From assembly GCA_050181465.1 (NCBI GenBank), contig JBFXDD010000057.1, positions 1 to 23,333 on the forward strand: DNA of 23,333 bases. Direction: 5' to 3'. This stretch comes from JACRLW01 sp050181465 (lineage in GTDB: Bacteria > Planctomycetota > UBA1135 > UBA2386). Shown here in pieces: positions 1-7,684 of the stretch. Made by a program: the position numbers and the translations under genes. How positions within the stretch are numbered: position 1 is the stretch's first letter; every line of letters begins with the position of its first letter. A model generated the notes under the pieces. That model worked only from the letters and a program-made list of their open reading frames with translations. It did not search any database and had not been told where the DNA came from.

Positions 1-1
1 G

Positions 2-685
2 CTCGGCAGCGAGGTTCAGATGTGGATCACGCAGTCGCAGATCACTGGTGGGGTGCCGAGGTTTCTATCGCAGTGGGACATGTTCTACGACTGGGGAGTT
101 GCGGTTGGGCACCCGCGCAACGGGCGGATTGCCAATCTCTTCATTGGCCCTGGTTGTTCGATCTCGGGTGCGCCGAAGCCGAGCGGAGGCGTCGCCGGGG
201 GACCGTTCCGCATTACCTGTACGCACCCGACCCACCACAACTCCGTGGCTCAGACCTACAGTCAGGTGACTCCAGTGCAACCTACGATGCTGGCCTACGA
301 CCCCGCATCGACCTTCGTCGGCTGCCGGGACAACGACAACAACGAGATCGTGCACGAGTTCGCTTCAGTGATCCCCGGACAAGCGCTGCGAGGACAGTCG
401 CAAACTCTGGATCTATGGGGACCCACCTCTTCGATCCTCGCGGTCTACGCGAGCTTCTTGCACCCGGGTGACCCGATCACCTTGCCGATCGGCGACGTGT
501 GGCTCGATCCTGCGCTGATCGTGCACGTCGGCAACACGGCGGTAGACCACAACCGACGCGCGAGCCTGACGACGACGATCCCGACCTGGATCAACCCCGG
601 CGAGGTCCTCGTCTACCAGGCCCTGGCGCTGTCGCCGCAACAGCCCTTCGAACTCAGTCCACCGGGCTTTGCGGTGGTCCGCTGA
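2..685 (+). CDS. 3' end of a secreted/surface protein of unknown function (5' truncated)
   Basis: The frame is open to the left edge of the window (codons run from base 2), so the ATG at 20 is probably internal and the true start lies outside. About 227 residues are visible, ending in TGA at 683-685. The visible part is rich in Gly, Pro, Thr and aromatic residues with alternating hydrophobics, as in extracellular beta-sandwich proteins; there is no membrane segment. Three Cys are present (in GPGCSISG, RITCTH, VGCRDN). The last ~70 residues (LPIGDVWLDPAL ... IPTWINPGEVLVYQALAL ... LSPPGFAVV) resemble a C-terminal beta domain common in secreted planctomycete proteins, where a polar 'IPN..L.G...Y.QA' strand precedes the end; this is a recollection of family style, not a database match. 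No catalytic motif is seen. Function unknown. Confidence 0.75.
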   Translation, partial: LGSEVQMWITQSQITGGVPRFLSQWDMFYDWGVAVGHPRNGRIANLFIGPGCSISGAPKPSGGVAGGPFRITCTHPTHHNSVAQTYSQVTPVQPTMLAYDPASTFVGCRDNDNNEIVHEFASVIPGQALRGQSQTLDLWGPTSSILAVYASFLHPGDPITLPIGDVWLDPALIVHVGNTAVDHNRRASLTTTIPTWINPGEVLVYQALALSPQQPFELSPPGFAVVR

Positions 686-1149
686 GGCCAGCCAGGTCGC
701 GAACCCTCACTCACGTCGCGCCGACGCCATTGGACCTCGCGCTACCAAACCCAGTTGAGAGCCGCGGCCGGCGTGTCCGCGGAAGCCACGCGTCCGGTCG
801 GCTGGCCGCGGGCGCCAGGTGATCTCTTTGTCCGACGGCGATGGCGTTTCGACGGCTCGCGGTCGCCGCGGGTTGCTTCTCGAGCGCTGTCATTCTCGCT
901 CCTCGATGCGGTTGCGGCGCCGTCCTCTCGCCCGAAGAGATCGAGCCCCGTCCGTGAACTTGCGCCAGTTCGGTCTCGCCGTTCTGCTCTCGTGAGCAGG
1001 GACTCGAATCGCGATCTTGGTCGATGCACGGTCACGCCTGACGGTGTTGCGCGCAGAGCTGGGTGAGCCACCGCTGCGCCCGCGAGCGCGCCGTCGCTGA
1101 ACTCGCCCCGGGGTTCGGCGCCGGTATCGCCGCGGCATGATGCCGGGAC
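686..1149. other. 464 bp intergenic gap before focA, no convincing gene
   Basis: Several short frames are open here on both strands, as expected at this GC content, but their translations are Arg/Ser/Pro-rich and low in the hydrophobic pattern of real proteins. I see no clear promoter. An 8 bp inverted repeat (CCGCGGCC at 762-769 with GGCCGCGG at 804-811) has a 34 base loop and no T-run, so it is not a convincing terminator. A stretch near 995-1019 resembles a tRNA T-arm on the minus strand but does not pair. The only frame worth noting is the small one at 841-957, listed separately. Confidence 0.5.
841..957 (+). CDS. possible 38-residue ORF with signal-peptide-like sequence
   Basis: ATG at 841 opens a 38-codon frame ending in TGA at 955-957. 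Its start (MAFRRLAVAAGCFSSAVIL) has basic residues then a hydrophobic core with Cys, like a signal peptide or lipoprotein leader, and the tail is short and acidic (PEEIEPRP). A weak purine stretch (AGGTGA, 817-822) is too far upstream (18 bases) to be a good ribosome site. About 27 of 38 codons end in G or C, which looks lower than in the clear genes. It could be a true small exported peptide, the remnant of a larger lipoprotein gene, or chance. Confidence 0.15.
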   Translation: MAFRRLAVAAGCFSSAVILAPRCGCGAVLSPEEIEPRP

Positions 1150-2022
1150 ATGACCGAACCCCCGGACCCCATGGCGGCCTTCGATGCCCTGCTACCGCGT
1201 GCGATGGCGCAGCGCGCCGAGGACGTCGGGGTTCGCAAGGCAGGTCTCGGCGTGCTCGAGACCTTCACGCTTGCGGTGCTCGCCGGCGCCTTCATCGGGC
1301 TCGGCGGTGTGTTCTCGACCACCGTGGTGGCGGGCACCGCCGACGCGTTGCCCTACGGTGTCCAACGACTGCTCGCCGGCTCGAGCTTCTCGCTGGGGTT
1401 GATCCTCGTGCTGGTCGGGGGCGCGGAACTCTTCACCGGCAACGCGATGATGGTGATGGCCTGGGCCAGCCGCCGCATTCGGCTACGCGCCTTGCTGCGC
1501 AACTGGGGAATCGTGTTCCTGGGCAACGCGGTCGGTGCCGTCGCAACCGCGTGGATGGTGTTTCAGAGCGGGCAACATCACTTCGGTCACGGCGCGGTGG
1601 GGCGAGCGGCGCTGAAGATCGCCGCAAGCAAACAGGACCACGAGTTTGTCGCTGCGTTCGTGCTCGGCGTGCTGTGCAACGCGCTGGTCTGCCTCGCGGT
1701 GTGGTCGAGCTTCAGCGCGCGCTCGACCATCGACCGCATCGCGGCGGTCGTGCTTCCGGTGACTGCGTTCGTGGCCGCAGGCTTCGAACACTCGATCGCG
1801 AACCTCTACTTCGTTCCGCTGGGACTCATGCTGCGCGCGGATCCCGGCTGCGCCGAACTGGTGGCGTCGAGCGGGCTGGGCGAGAGCCTGGCGCGTCTGA
1901 CGATCGGCGACTTCCTCCTCGCGAACCTCCTCCCGGTCACCTTCGGCAACCTGATCGGCGGTGCGGTGCTGGTGGCGTCGACGTATTGGGTGATCTACCT
2001 GCGCCCGCGGCGAGATCACTGA
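1150..2022 (+). CDS. focA: FocA/NirC-family formate or nitrite channel
   Basis: A 290-residue inner-membrane protein of the formate/nitrite transporter family, which forms pentameric aquaporin-fold channels for formate or nitrite. Family signatures are plain: FDALLPRAMAQRAEDVGVRKA near the N-terminus, GGAELFTGN (the omega-loop region after TM2), GVLCNALVCLAVW, GFEHSIANLYFVP with the conserved pore histidine in EHSIAN, NLLPVTFGNLIGG, and a C-terminus (TYWVIYLR) nearly identical to that of E. coli FocA. Length matches the family (about 280-290), and six hydrophobic helices are visible. The C-terminal match and the N-terminal helix favour FocA over NirC, but the substrate is inferred. ATG 1150 is chosen; the in-frame ATG at 1171 is an alternative, and neither has a strong ribosome site. 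No pflB, nir or formate dehydrogenase gene adjoins it, so its metabolic partner is unknown. It stands alone between a 464 bp gap and a convergent gene. Confidence 0.95.
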   Translation: MTEPPDPMAAFDALLPRAMAQRAEDVGVRKAGLGVLETFTLAVLAGAFIGLGGVFSTTVVAGTADALPYGVQRLLAGSSFSLGLILVLVGGAELFTGNAMMVMAWASRRIRLRALLRNWGIVFLGNAVGAVATAWMVFQSGQHHFGHGAVGRAALKIAASKQDHEFVAAFVLGVLCNALVCLAVWSSFSARSTIDRIAAVVLPVTAFVAAGFEHSIANLYFVPLGLMLRADPGCAELVASSGLGESLARLTIGDFLLANLLPVTFGNLIGGAVLVASTYWVIYLRPRRDH

Positions 2023-2035
2023 GCTTGTCGCTCAG
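2019..2035. terminator. small stem-loop across two convergent stop codons
   Basis: CTGAGC (2019-2024) and GCTCAG (2030-2035) form a perfect 6 bp stem with a 5-base loop. It overlaps the focA stop (2020-2022) and the stop of the facing gene (2032-2034), which are only 9 bases apart. There is no T-run on either side, so an intrinsic terminator is not proved; position makes a weak bidirectional terminator plausible. Confidence 0.3.
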
Positions 2036-2913
2036 CCCTTGCGATCCAGCTCCGCCAGCAACGCCGCCAGGGTCGGTTCGTGACGGATGACGTGACTGCG
2101 ACCGACCACCGCGAAGACGCGTTCCCCGCGAGCGGTGAGTTCGGCGAGCAGTCGGACCATGTGTTCACCGCGCACTTCGCGCGAGGCGGCCGCGAGATCG
2201 GCGAGCCAGGTGCCCGCGGGTTCATGTGTGCGGGTGCGCCAGTCGCCGTGCTCGGCGAGGAGCGGTGCCCAGATCTCGTCGACGGCCTTCCGATCGGCGA
2301 GGGCACCGCGAAGGCCGTCGACGTCGGTGCGTCGCTCGATCATCTTCTGCATGATCGACTCGTCACAGATCCCGGCGGAATCGGCCCAGTAACCGCGCAA
2401 CGCGAAGTAGGCCGCGACTCTGGGTGCCGGCCAGTGTGTCAGCAGTGCGGCGACTTCGGCCGCGTAGTCCGGTTCGAGGGAGTGGACGGGGATCCCTTCC
2501 GCGTTCGCCAGCTCGTGCACGTATGCCGGTTCGTGCTGCGGCAGGAGACGGAAGGGCCAGCCCACGAAGTGGCCGCGCGCGCGGCCTTCCACCAGTGCGA
2601 TCGTGGGGCGCAACTCGGCGAAGATCTCGGCGATGGTTGCCCGATGGGGATGGCTGCGATCGGTGGAGTGCTCGACGCCGACGTAGGCGAGCGCGCCGTG
2701 CGCGCCCGCCCAGCGGAACACGAACGCAGCCGGGCTCGAACCATAGATCGCGTCGTGCTCTGCCCAGCTTCGAAAGGGTGCGGGCAGTTGCCGGGAGGGT
2801 TCGCGAAGTTGCAGCGACTTGCCGCCGGGAACGTGGCTCATCCATGCCAGCAGTCCCGACCCACCGAGCAAGAAGACGATCGCGAGGCCCGCGCGGAGCA
2901 ATCGACGTGGCAT
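2032..2913 (-). CDS. TraB/TIKI (GumN-like) family protein, membrane-anchored
   Basis: A 293-residue protein starting with a basic stretch and a hydrophobic helix (about residues 8-26: LAIVFLLGGSGLLAW), either an uncleaved signal anchor or a signal peptide. The mature part carries the hallmarks of the TraB/TIKI/GumN superfamily: a first GxxH motif (G79-V-E-H82) followed by a helix and a conserved Glu in PTIALVEG (E109), and a second GxxH near the C-terminus in a hydrophobic strand (FAVVGRSHV, G271/H274). In animal TIKI these His and Glu residues serve a metal-dependent peptidase; most bacterial members have no proved role. The protein would lie outside the cytoplasmic membrane. The start is the first ATG after the N-terminal basic stretch; no clear ribosome site is seen. 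It lies 91 bp downstream of rsmE on the same strand and may be co-transcribed, though a functional link is not evident. ChaN/EreA-like proteins are the main alternative. Confidence 0.7.
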   Translation of the reverse strand: MPRRLLRAGLAIVFLLGGSGLLAWMSHVPGGKSLQLREPSRQLPAPFRSWAEHDAIYGSSPAAFVFRWAGAHGALAYVGVEHSTDRSHPHRATIAEIFAELRPTIALVEGRARGHFVGWPFRLLPQHEPAYVHELANAEGIPVHSLEPDYAAEVAALLTHWPAPRVAAYFALRGYWADSAGICDESIMQKMIERRTDVDGLRGALADRKAVDEIWAPLLAEHGDWRTRTHEPAGTWLADLAAASREVRGEHMVRLLAELTARGERVFAVVGRSHVIRHEPTLAALLAELDRKG

Positions 2914-3004
2914 GGCCGCGGCTACGTGCGAGGGTCCGCCTCATTCGGGCTTCGGACGATTGGCCGCGGAATGCAGGCGCGGCGGGGTGCCCGCGCGGTC
3001 GGCG

Positions 3005-3712
3005 TCACCGACTCTCGCGCGCGCCCATCAAGACTCGCGCTGCCGCGACCAACGCCGCGGTCTCCGTCCGCAAGGTCAGGACTCCGAGGCGAACGGGTAG
3101 GAAGTGGGCCTGCGCCAGTGCCGCGAGCTCACCGTCGGTGAAGCCGCCTTCGGGTCCGATGCAGACCACCACGCGGTTCGTCGCGCTCCCAGTCAACTCG
3201 ACCACTCCGCTCGGTGCCGCGACCCGTCGTTCGGTCGGCAGGCTTGGGTCCGCGAGGAGCGCTTCGAGAGACGTCTCGGCATCGACTTGCGGCAGGTGGC
3301 TGCGGTCGCACTGCTCCGCCGCAGCGATCACGATGCGTCGCCAGCGATCGAGACGGTCGCGGCCGCCGCGGTCCCGCGTTCGCTCGGTGAGGATGGGCCG
3401 AAAGCGGTCGACCCCGATCTCGGTGGCGTGCTCGAAGAGCCACTCGGCCCGATTGCCCTTCGGCAGCGCGACCGCGAGTTCCAGCGCGACTGCACAGCGA
3501 CCGATGCGCTCGGCCACCGGTTCGGCTTCGATCGCGACGGTCTGGCGCGCGATGGCCACGATCCGAGCAGCGCACTCCCGGCCCGCTCCATCGAAGAGAC
3601 AGATGCGGTCGCCCACGCGCAGTCGCACCGCAGCGAGGTGGCGGACGAGTTCGCCGCGCAGGGTCGCAGCGCCAGGCTCGGGGAGTGGATTCTGGTAATA
3701 ACGCCGCGCCAC
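3005..3712 (-). CDS. rsmE: 16S rRNA (uracil-1498-N3)-methyltransferase RsmE
   Basis: A 235-residue SPOUT-class methyltransferase that methylates N3 of U1498 in 16S rRNA with S-adenosylmethionine. The N-terminal PUA-like part is visible (ELVRHLAAVRLRVGDRICLFDG), followed by the family motif LPKGNRAEWLFEHATEIGVD and the C-terminal trefoil-knot cofactor site: IGPEGGF (185-191) and LRTETAAL (214-221). Length is typical (about 230-250). The start is GTG at 3712-3710 (minus strand), giving MARRYYQ, which fits the usual RsmE beginning with an RxF/Y-type segment; a weak TGAG lies just upstream. It is first in a two-gene minus-strand unit with the TraB-like gene and diverges from the FHA gene across 339 bp. 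A housekeeping gene, not expected to be part of the secretion cluster. Confidence 0.95.
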   Translation of the reverse strand: MARRYYQNPLPEPGAATLRGELVRHLAAVRLRVGDRICLFDGAGRECAARIVAIARQTVAIEAEPVAERIGRCAVALELAVALPKGNRAEWLFEHATEIGVDRFRPILTERTRDRGGRDRLDRWRRIVIAAAEQCDRSHLPQVDAETSLEALLADPSLPTERRVAAPSGVVELTGSATNRVVVCIGPEGGFTDGELAALAQAHFLPVRLGVLTLRTETAALVAAARVLMGARESR

Positions 3713-3736
3713 GACTCAGCTTGCGAGGGAGGTCGA

Positions 3737-3764
3737 TTGACAGCCGCTCGAAGTCGCTTAGCCT
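3737..3764 (+). promoter_or_regulatory. sigma70-like promoter candidate upstream of the secretion cluster
   Basis: TTGACA (3737-3742) is a perfect -35 match, followed after 16 bases by TAGCCT (3759-3764), which keeps the T, A and final T of a -10 box. In a very GC-rich region a perfect TTGACA is noticeable. Transcription from here would give a leader of roughly 280 bases before the FHA gene at 4052 and would include the hairpin at 3813-3847. Inferred from sequence only. Confidence 0.35.
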
Positions 3765-3812
3765 AGCGTCGTGCGAAACCGATTCGCCGTCCCCGCCGGT
3801 GGTGCGCCCCTC

Positions 3813-3847
3813 CCGCCGTCGATCGCCCCGAGGTTTCGGGGTGGCGG
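3813..3847. promoter_or_regulatory. strong two-part hairpin in the presumed leader of the secretion cluster
   Basis: An inner perfect stem CCCCGA (3826-3831) / TCGGGG (3836-3841) with a GGTT loop is nested in an outer stem CCGCC (3813-3817) / GGCGG (3843-3847), with an asymmetric internal loop. No T-run follows, so it is not a clear terminator. It may be an attenuator-type or stability element in the 5' leader of the FHA gene, or simply GC-rich chance folding. Confidence 0.3.
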
Positions 3848-4051
3848 TGCAATCTGAACCAGTCCGGCCGAACCCGACCGTCACGACGCTCCTCTCGCAC
3901 CGACCGCGCTCGCCGCGGCGATGGGGCTGCTTGGCGGTCGCGTGCGCCCGGAAGGTTTCGTTCGGTCGAACTCCATCGTTCGCCCGGCGACGCGCACGGC
4001 GTAGCGTAGTCGACCGACTCGACCCCGCTCCGTGACCCCTGTGCACCACCC

Positions 4052-6022
4052 ATGAGCGACTTTGTCCTGGAGATCCTCGACGGGGACCAGGCCGGTACCG
4101 TTTTCGAGCTGCGCGGCGATCGCGCCAAGCTCGGGCGGAAGCCGGACAACGACCTCGTCCTTCGCGATGAGAAGTGTTCCGGGCATCACGCGGAACTCGT
4201 GCTCGAAGACGGTCGGCATGTGCTCCGCGACCTCAAGTCGACGAACGGCACGATGATCGACGACCGGCGCGTCACGGAAATCGCGCTCACGGCCGGCGAC
4301 ATCTTCCAGGTCGGCCGCGTGCGCATCGCGTTTCGTCGGGCCGGGGAGTCGCTCGTCGCCGCGGCGACGAGTGACATGGAACTCGGCACCATCGATGCCG
4401 CGCGCCTGCGCAAGAGCCGCCGTGGCGGCTCGGCGCTCCTCACCGGCTTCCTGTTGCTCCTGATCGCCGGCGGCGTTGCCGCGTATTTCCTGGTCGGGCG
4501 TGGCGGAGGTGGCGGGGGGACCCAGGGCGGTCGCGTCACGGCGCCCGTCGCGATCCCCGGCAACCGGCTTGCGCTCGAGGTTGCGAGCTTCGAAGGCGAC
4601 ACCGGCTGGCAACTGCAGCCTCAATCCGATGCCCTGGGGTTCGAACCGGCCGCCGGTCGCGGCCGCGTGCGATCGGGATCCGGAGCGCTCGCCGCCGCCG
4701 GTCTTGCGGGGGATGACGACGCCGGCTTCGCGCTCGCTCGACTCAGCGAGCCACAGCTCGTCATCGCCGGTCAGACGATGCAGCTCCGCGCCTCCGTGCG
4801 AACGACCGGCACCGCCAAGGTCGCGCTGCGTGCACTGCTCACGTCCACCGTCGGCGAACTCGCCGATCTGCGAACCGGCTCCGCGCCCGCATCCGCGAGC
4901 GAGTGGACCGACCTCCAGGTGGCCATCCGAATACCTCGCGGGTTCGATCGGCTGACGCTCGAATTGCTGGCCCTCGTCGACGGCGAGGACGACGAAGTGC
5001 TCATCGACGACGCCGCGATCCTCGTCGAGGGCGACGCCCCATCGATCGAAGGTGCCACCGGCGGCGCGACCTTGCTCGGCAGCGGCGCGACGGCACGGAT
5101 CGACGGCGTACAGGGCCCGCTCCTGCTCGGCGTCGAAGCCTTCGGCGTCAGCGGGGTGTTCGCGAAGATGGCCGAGCGAGGCCTCCTCGTGATGTCGGAC
5201 CTCGGGGCGACCTTGAGCACGACCGCCGACGATCGCGGCTTCACGTTCAGCTACTCCGGACTTCCCAGTCCCAGCTTGCGCATCGTGCTGCCGACCGAGA
5301 GTGCGTCGCCGTGGGTCGCCGGCTCCGACGGACGATTCCGCACCGAAGGCCCGAACTTCTCGCTGCCCGGGGTGCACAAGGTGCTGGTCGGCAACGCCGG
5401 CACGCGTCTCCTGCTGCAGTTCGAGTCACCCTTGGCGGTCACCGGCGCCCCGCGCAGCGGCGCTTGGAGCCTCGAAGTGCTGAACGCATCCGGATTCCGC
5501 GGCGATGTCGTGTTCGCCGCTGAGACCTTGGCCGCCAATGAGGCCTTGCGCGACGCGAGTGCAGCGAGCGATGCCGGTCGCAAGGGTGAAGCGCTGGCGA
5601 AGATCGAGGAGTCGTTGGCGGTGTCGCCGCACGATCCCGAGGCCGTGCGCCGCGCGCAGGAACTGCGCGGCGCGATCCTGAACGCGCAGGACGCCGCGGT
5701 GGAAGTCCTGCTGCGCGAGGGTGAAGACGCCGTCTTCTTCGAGTCCGCGGCCGGCATCCGTCGTTTCCTCGCCGGAGTGCAGAAGCTCGAGGCCGAGTAC
5801 GGCACGGAACGGATTCGTCGCGGCGAGGCGATGCGCGCCCTGATGACCCGCGGCCGCGATGTGCTCGCCGGCATAGTGGCGCGTCGGAGCGAAGCCGAGC
5901 GCGAGAGCCTCGGGTCCTTGACCACTGCCTTCGAGCAGGCCGGCGAGTCGGACCTCGCGAGTTTCCTGAAGGACTATCTGGAGCGACAAGCGCGCGCCGC
6001 CGAGGAGCGCCGGGACGGCTGA
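4052..6022 (+). CDS. transmembrane FHA-domain protein, first gene of the pseudopilus cluster
   Basis: A 656-residue protein in three parts. Residues 1-95 are a cytoplasmic FHA (phosphothreonine-binding) domain with all key positions: G28-R29, S43 and H46 in CSGHHAEL, and N65 in STNGT. One transmembrane helix follows (about 128-148) and a Gly-rich linker (149-156). The outer part (about 165-490) is predicted beta-rich and looks like tandem jelly-roll domains (LALEVASFEGDTGW ... ASEWTDLQVAIRIPRGFDRLTLELLAL ... EVLIDDAAILVEG resembles a carbohydrate-binding-module pattern). The last ~160 residues are helical and TPR-like (AGRKGEALAKIEESLAVSPHD). It could link a Ser/Thr-kinase signal in the cytoplasm to the periplasmic part of the machine. 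It lies 9 bp before the PilM-like gene. ATG 4052 has no visible ribosome site, which is odd for a first gene, but the FHA domain begins at once so the start is well fixed. Confidence 0.85.
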   Translation: MSDFVLEILDGDQAGTVFELRGDRAKLGRKPDNDLVLRDEKCSGHHAELVLEDGRHVLRDLKSTNGTMIDDRRVTEIALTAGDIFQVGRVRIAFRRAGESLVAAATSDMELGTIDAARLRKSRRGGSALLTGFLLLLIAGGVAAYFLVGRGGGGGGTQGGRVTAPVAIPGNRLALEVASFEGDTGWQLQPQSDALGFEPAAGRGRVRSGSGALAAAGLAGDDDAGFALARLSEPQLVIAGQTMQLRASVRTTGTAKVALRALLTSTVGELADLRTGSAPASASEWTDLQVAIRIPRGFDRLTLELLALVDGEDDEVLIDDAAILVEGDAPSIEGATGGATLLGSGATARIDGVQGPLLLGVEAFGVSGVFAKMAERGLLVMSDLGATLSTTADDRGFTFSYSGLPSPSLRIVLPTESASPWVAGSDGRFRTEGPNFSLPGVHKVLVGNAGTRLLLQFESPLAVTGAPRSGAWSLEVLNASGFRGDVVFAAETLAANEALRDASAASDAGRKGEALAKIEESLAVSPHDPEAVRRAQELRGAILNAQDAAVEVLLREGEDAVFFESAAGIRRFLAGVQKLEAEYGTERIRRGEAMRALMTRGRDVLAGIVARRSEAERESLGSLTTAFEQAGESDLASFLKDYLERQARAAEERRDG

Positions 6023-6031
6023 GGAACGACC

Positions 6032-7669
6032 ATGGTGCAGAAAGCCAGTGCAATCGACGTCGGCTCGCATTCGGTGCGGGTCGCTCAGGTGAAGCAGACC
6101 AAGCACGGTCTCGCGCTCACCGGTTTCTTCGCGGCTCCGGCGGAGGAGGCCGCGACCGCGCTGCGCGACTGCGGTGTCCCGCTGAAGGGCGCCGTGGCCG
6201 GACTCGCCGGTCGCGACATGAACCTCCGCTACACGCAGGTGCCCCCGTCGCCGGATTGGCAGCTCCGCAACTTGATGGAGCTGGAGATCGCGGACATGGC
6301 GTCGCAGTCCGGCGGTTCCCTGTCGGCCGACTACAACCTCCTGCCGGTCGCCGATGAAGACAGCGGGATGGAGACGGTTCTGCTCGCGTTCGCGAAGGAC
6401 GAAGCGCTGACTCGCTCGGCGTCGCTCGCCGCCGCCGCCGCCGGTTCCATCGACGCCCACGTTCCCAACTGCATCGCACTCTACAACGCCTATGTGCGGC
6501 TCGGCCCGGTCGAGGAGGATGCGACGGTGTGCGTCGTGAACCTCGGCCGCGAGACGATCGATCTCGCGATCGTGAAGGGCGTCGACCTGCTGTTCGTGCG
6601 CAACCTCAGCAACGGCGGCAAGGTCTTCGACGATGCGATCGCGCAGGCGTTCAACGTCAGCGAGCGCAAGGCCGAGGCGCTGAAGAAGGAGCTGCTCGAT
6701 CTCGATCCGTTCAGCCGCGGGCGCTACGCGTCGGGTCAAGCCGAGAAGGTCACGATGGCTGCCGGCGGCGCGGGTTCGTCGATCGTCGCGGCGATCCAGA
6801 GCAGCCTCGCGTTCTGTCGGTCGCAGACGAAGAATCCTTCGCTCGCTCTCGACCGCGTGCTGATCTGCGGCGGCACTTCGAAGGTGAAGGGCATCGCCGG
6901 GATGATGCGCGAAGCGCTTCGCTGTCCGGTCGAGCCCTTCGATCCCTTCGAACGCGTAGACCTCGGCGAGCTGTCGGATGCCGAGAGTGAACTGCTCGCA
7001 CAGAACCGCAGCGAATCGGTGATCGTGCTCGGACTCGCGGCGGGTCGCGTCGACGATTCGCTCTATCAGCTCGAGATCCTGCCCGAGAACGTCAAGCGCA
7101 AGCGGCGCTTCCTCCAGCGAACCGTGTGGAACATAGGCGCCGGCGTCGTGGCCGCGGGTGCGATCGCGATGGTCGGGCTCCGCGAGAAGGATCGCGCCGA
7201 GGTCGCGGAGACCGCACTCTCGAAGCTCAATGTGCAGCAGCGCCGACTGACCGCGGTCGACAACGACGCGACGGGTCTGGTCGAGAAGGCGACCGCGGAG
7301 ACCGCGGTCGTCGACGCGCTCGCGGAACTTGCCGTCCCTCACGACAGCTTGTTGCTCACCCTGCGTGCGATCGCGCGGACGAAGCCCGAGGAGATCTGGA
7401 TACACAAGATCGAGGTCAAGCGTGAGACGCAGCGCGGCGGCGCCAGCTCGTCGACGCGTCCGGTCGTCGTGGTCGTCGGGAAGGGCAAGGACGTCGCGGG
7501 TCGCGGCGTGACCGACGCCTACAACCGATTCCTGAGTGGGTTCAAGGCCTTCCGGTACGGCGATGTCGCGCCGAGCGTGACCGCCAAGCTCGACCAGCAA
7601 GACGGTCAGGGCAACACATCCTTCACCTGGACGATCGACTATCGCGCGACGTCCGCCACCGAGAACTGA
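6032..7669 (+). CDS. PilM-PilN fusion (GspL-like layout), inner-membrane assembly protein
   Basis: A 545-residue protein. Residues 1 to about 345 are a PilM-type actin-like ATPase fold: phosphate-1 motif AIDVGSHSVRVAQV (7-20), phosphate-2 region CVVNLGRETIDLAIV (about 166-180), and adenosine motif LICGGTSKVKGIAGMM (about 277-293). Then comes LEILPENVKRKRRFLQ, which matches the conserved 'INLLP..r..r' N-terminus of PilN, a transmembrane helix (about 365-383), a coiled stretch and a PilN-like ferredoxin-fold end (LLLTLRAIARTKPEEIWIHKI ... YNRFLSGF). In type IV pili PilM and PilN are separate and PilN's N-terminal peptide docks on PilM; in type II secretion GspL joins both. Here they are one chain. 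It should anchor the cytoplasmic ATPase to the periplasmic PilO-like partner encoded next. GAGGAA at 6021-6026 sits five bases before ATG 6032. Confidence 0.88.
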   Translation: MVQKASAIDVGSHSVRVAQVKQTKHGLALTGFFAAPAEEAATALRDCGVPLKGAVAGLAGRDMNLRYTQVPPSPDWQLRNLMELEIADMASQSGGSLSADYNLLPVADEDSGMETVLLAFAKDEALTRSASLAAAAAGSIDAHVPNCIALYNAYVRLGPVEEDATVCVVNLGRETIDLAIVKGVDLLFVRNLSNGGKVFDDAIAQAFNVSERKAEALKKELLDLDPFSRGRYASGQAEKVTMAAGGAGSSIVAAIQSSLAFCRSQTKNPSLALDRVLICGGTSKVKGIAGMMREALRCPVEPFDPFERVDLGELSDAESELLAQNRSESVIVLGLAAGRVDDSLYQLEILPENVKRKRRFLQRTVWNIGAGVVAAGAIAMVGLREKDRAEVAETALSKLNVQQRRLTAVDNDATGLVEKATAETAVVDALAELAVPHDSLLLTLRAIARTKPEEIWIHKIEVKRETQRGGASSSTRPVVVVVGKGKDVAGRGVTDAYNRFLSGFKAFRYGDVAPSVTAKLDQQDGQGNTSFTWTIDYRATSATEN

Positions 7670-7684
7670 GACAGCGGAGCATTC

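Larger units (their letters stand above)
3713..4051. promoter_or_regulatory. 339 bp divergent gap between rsmE and the secretion cluster
   Basis: Neither strand holds a convincing gene. It must contain the start signals for rsmE (leftward) and for the FHA gene that opens the long plus-strand cluster. Visible elements are the promoter candidate at 3737-3764, a hairpin at 3813-3847, a short dyad (GTTC GGTC GAAC, 3960-3971), and a weaker second promoter-like pair (TTCGCC 3979-3984, TAGCGT 4002-4007, 17-base spacer) that would give a short leader. No ribosome site precedes ATG 4052. Confidence 0.5.

Noticed and set aside
762..811. 8 bp inverted repeat as a terminator for the first gene
   Set aside because: 34-base loop, no T-run, and CCGCGG is self-complementary and common at this GC content.
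995..1019. Stretch GCAGGGACTCGAATCGCGAT resembling the T-arm of a minus-strand tRNA
   Set aside because: The arms flanking the loop do not pair, and no acceptor stem, anticodon arm or CCA end can be found at the right distances.
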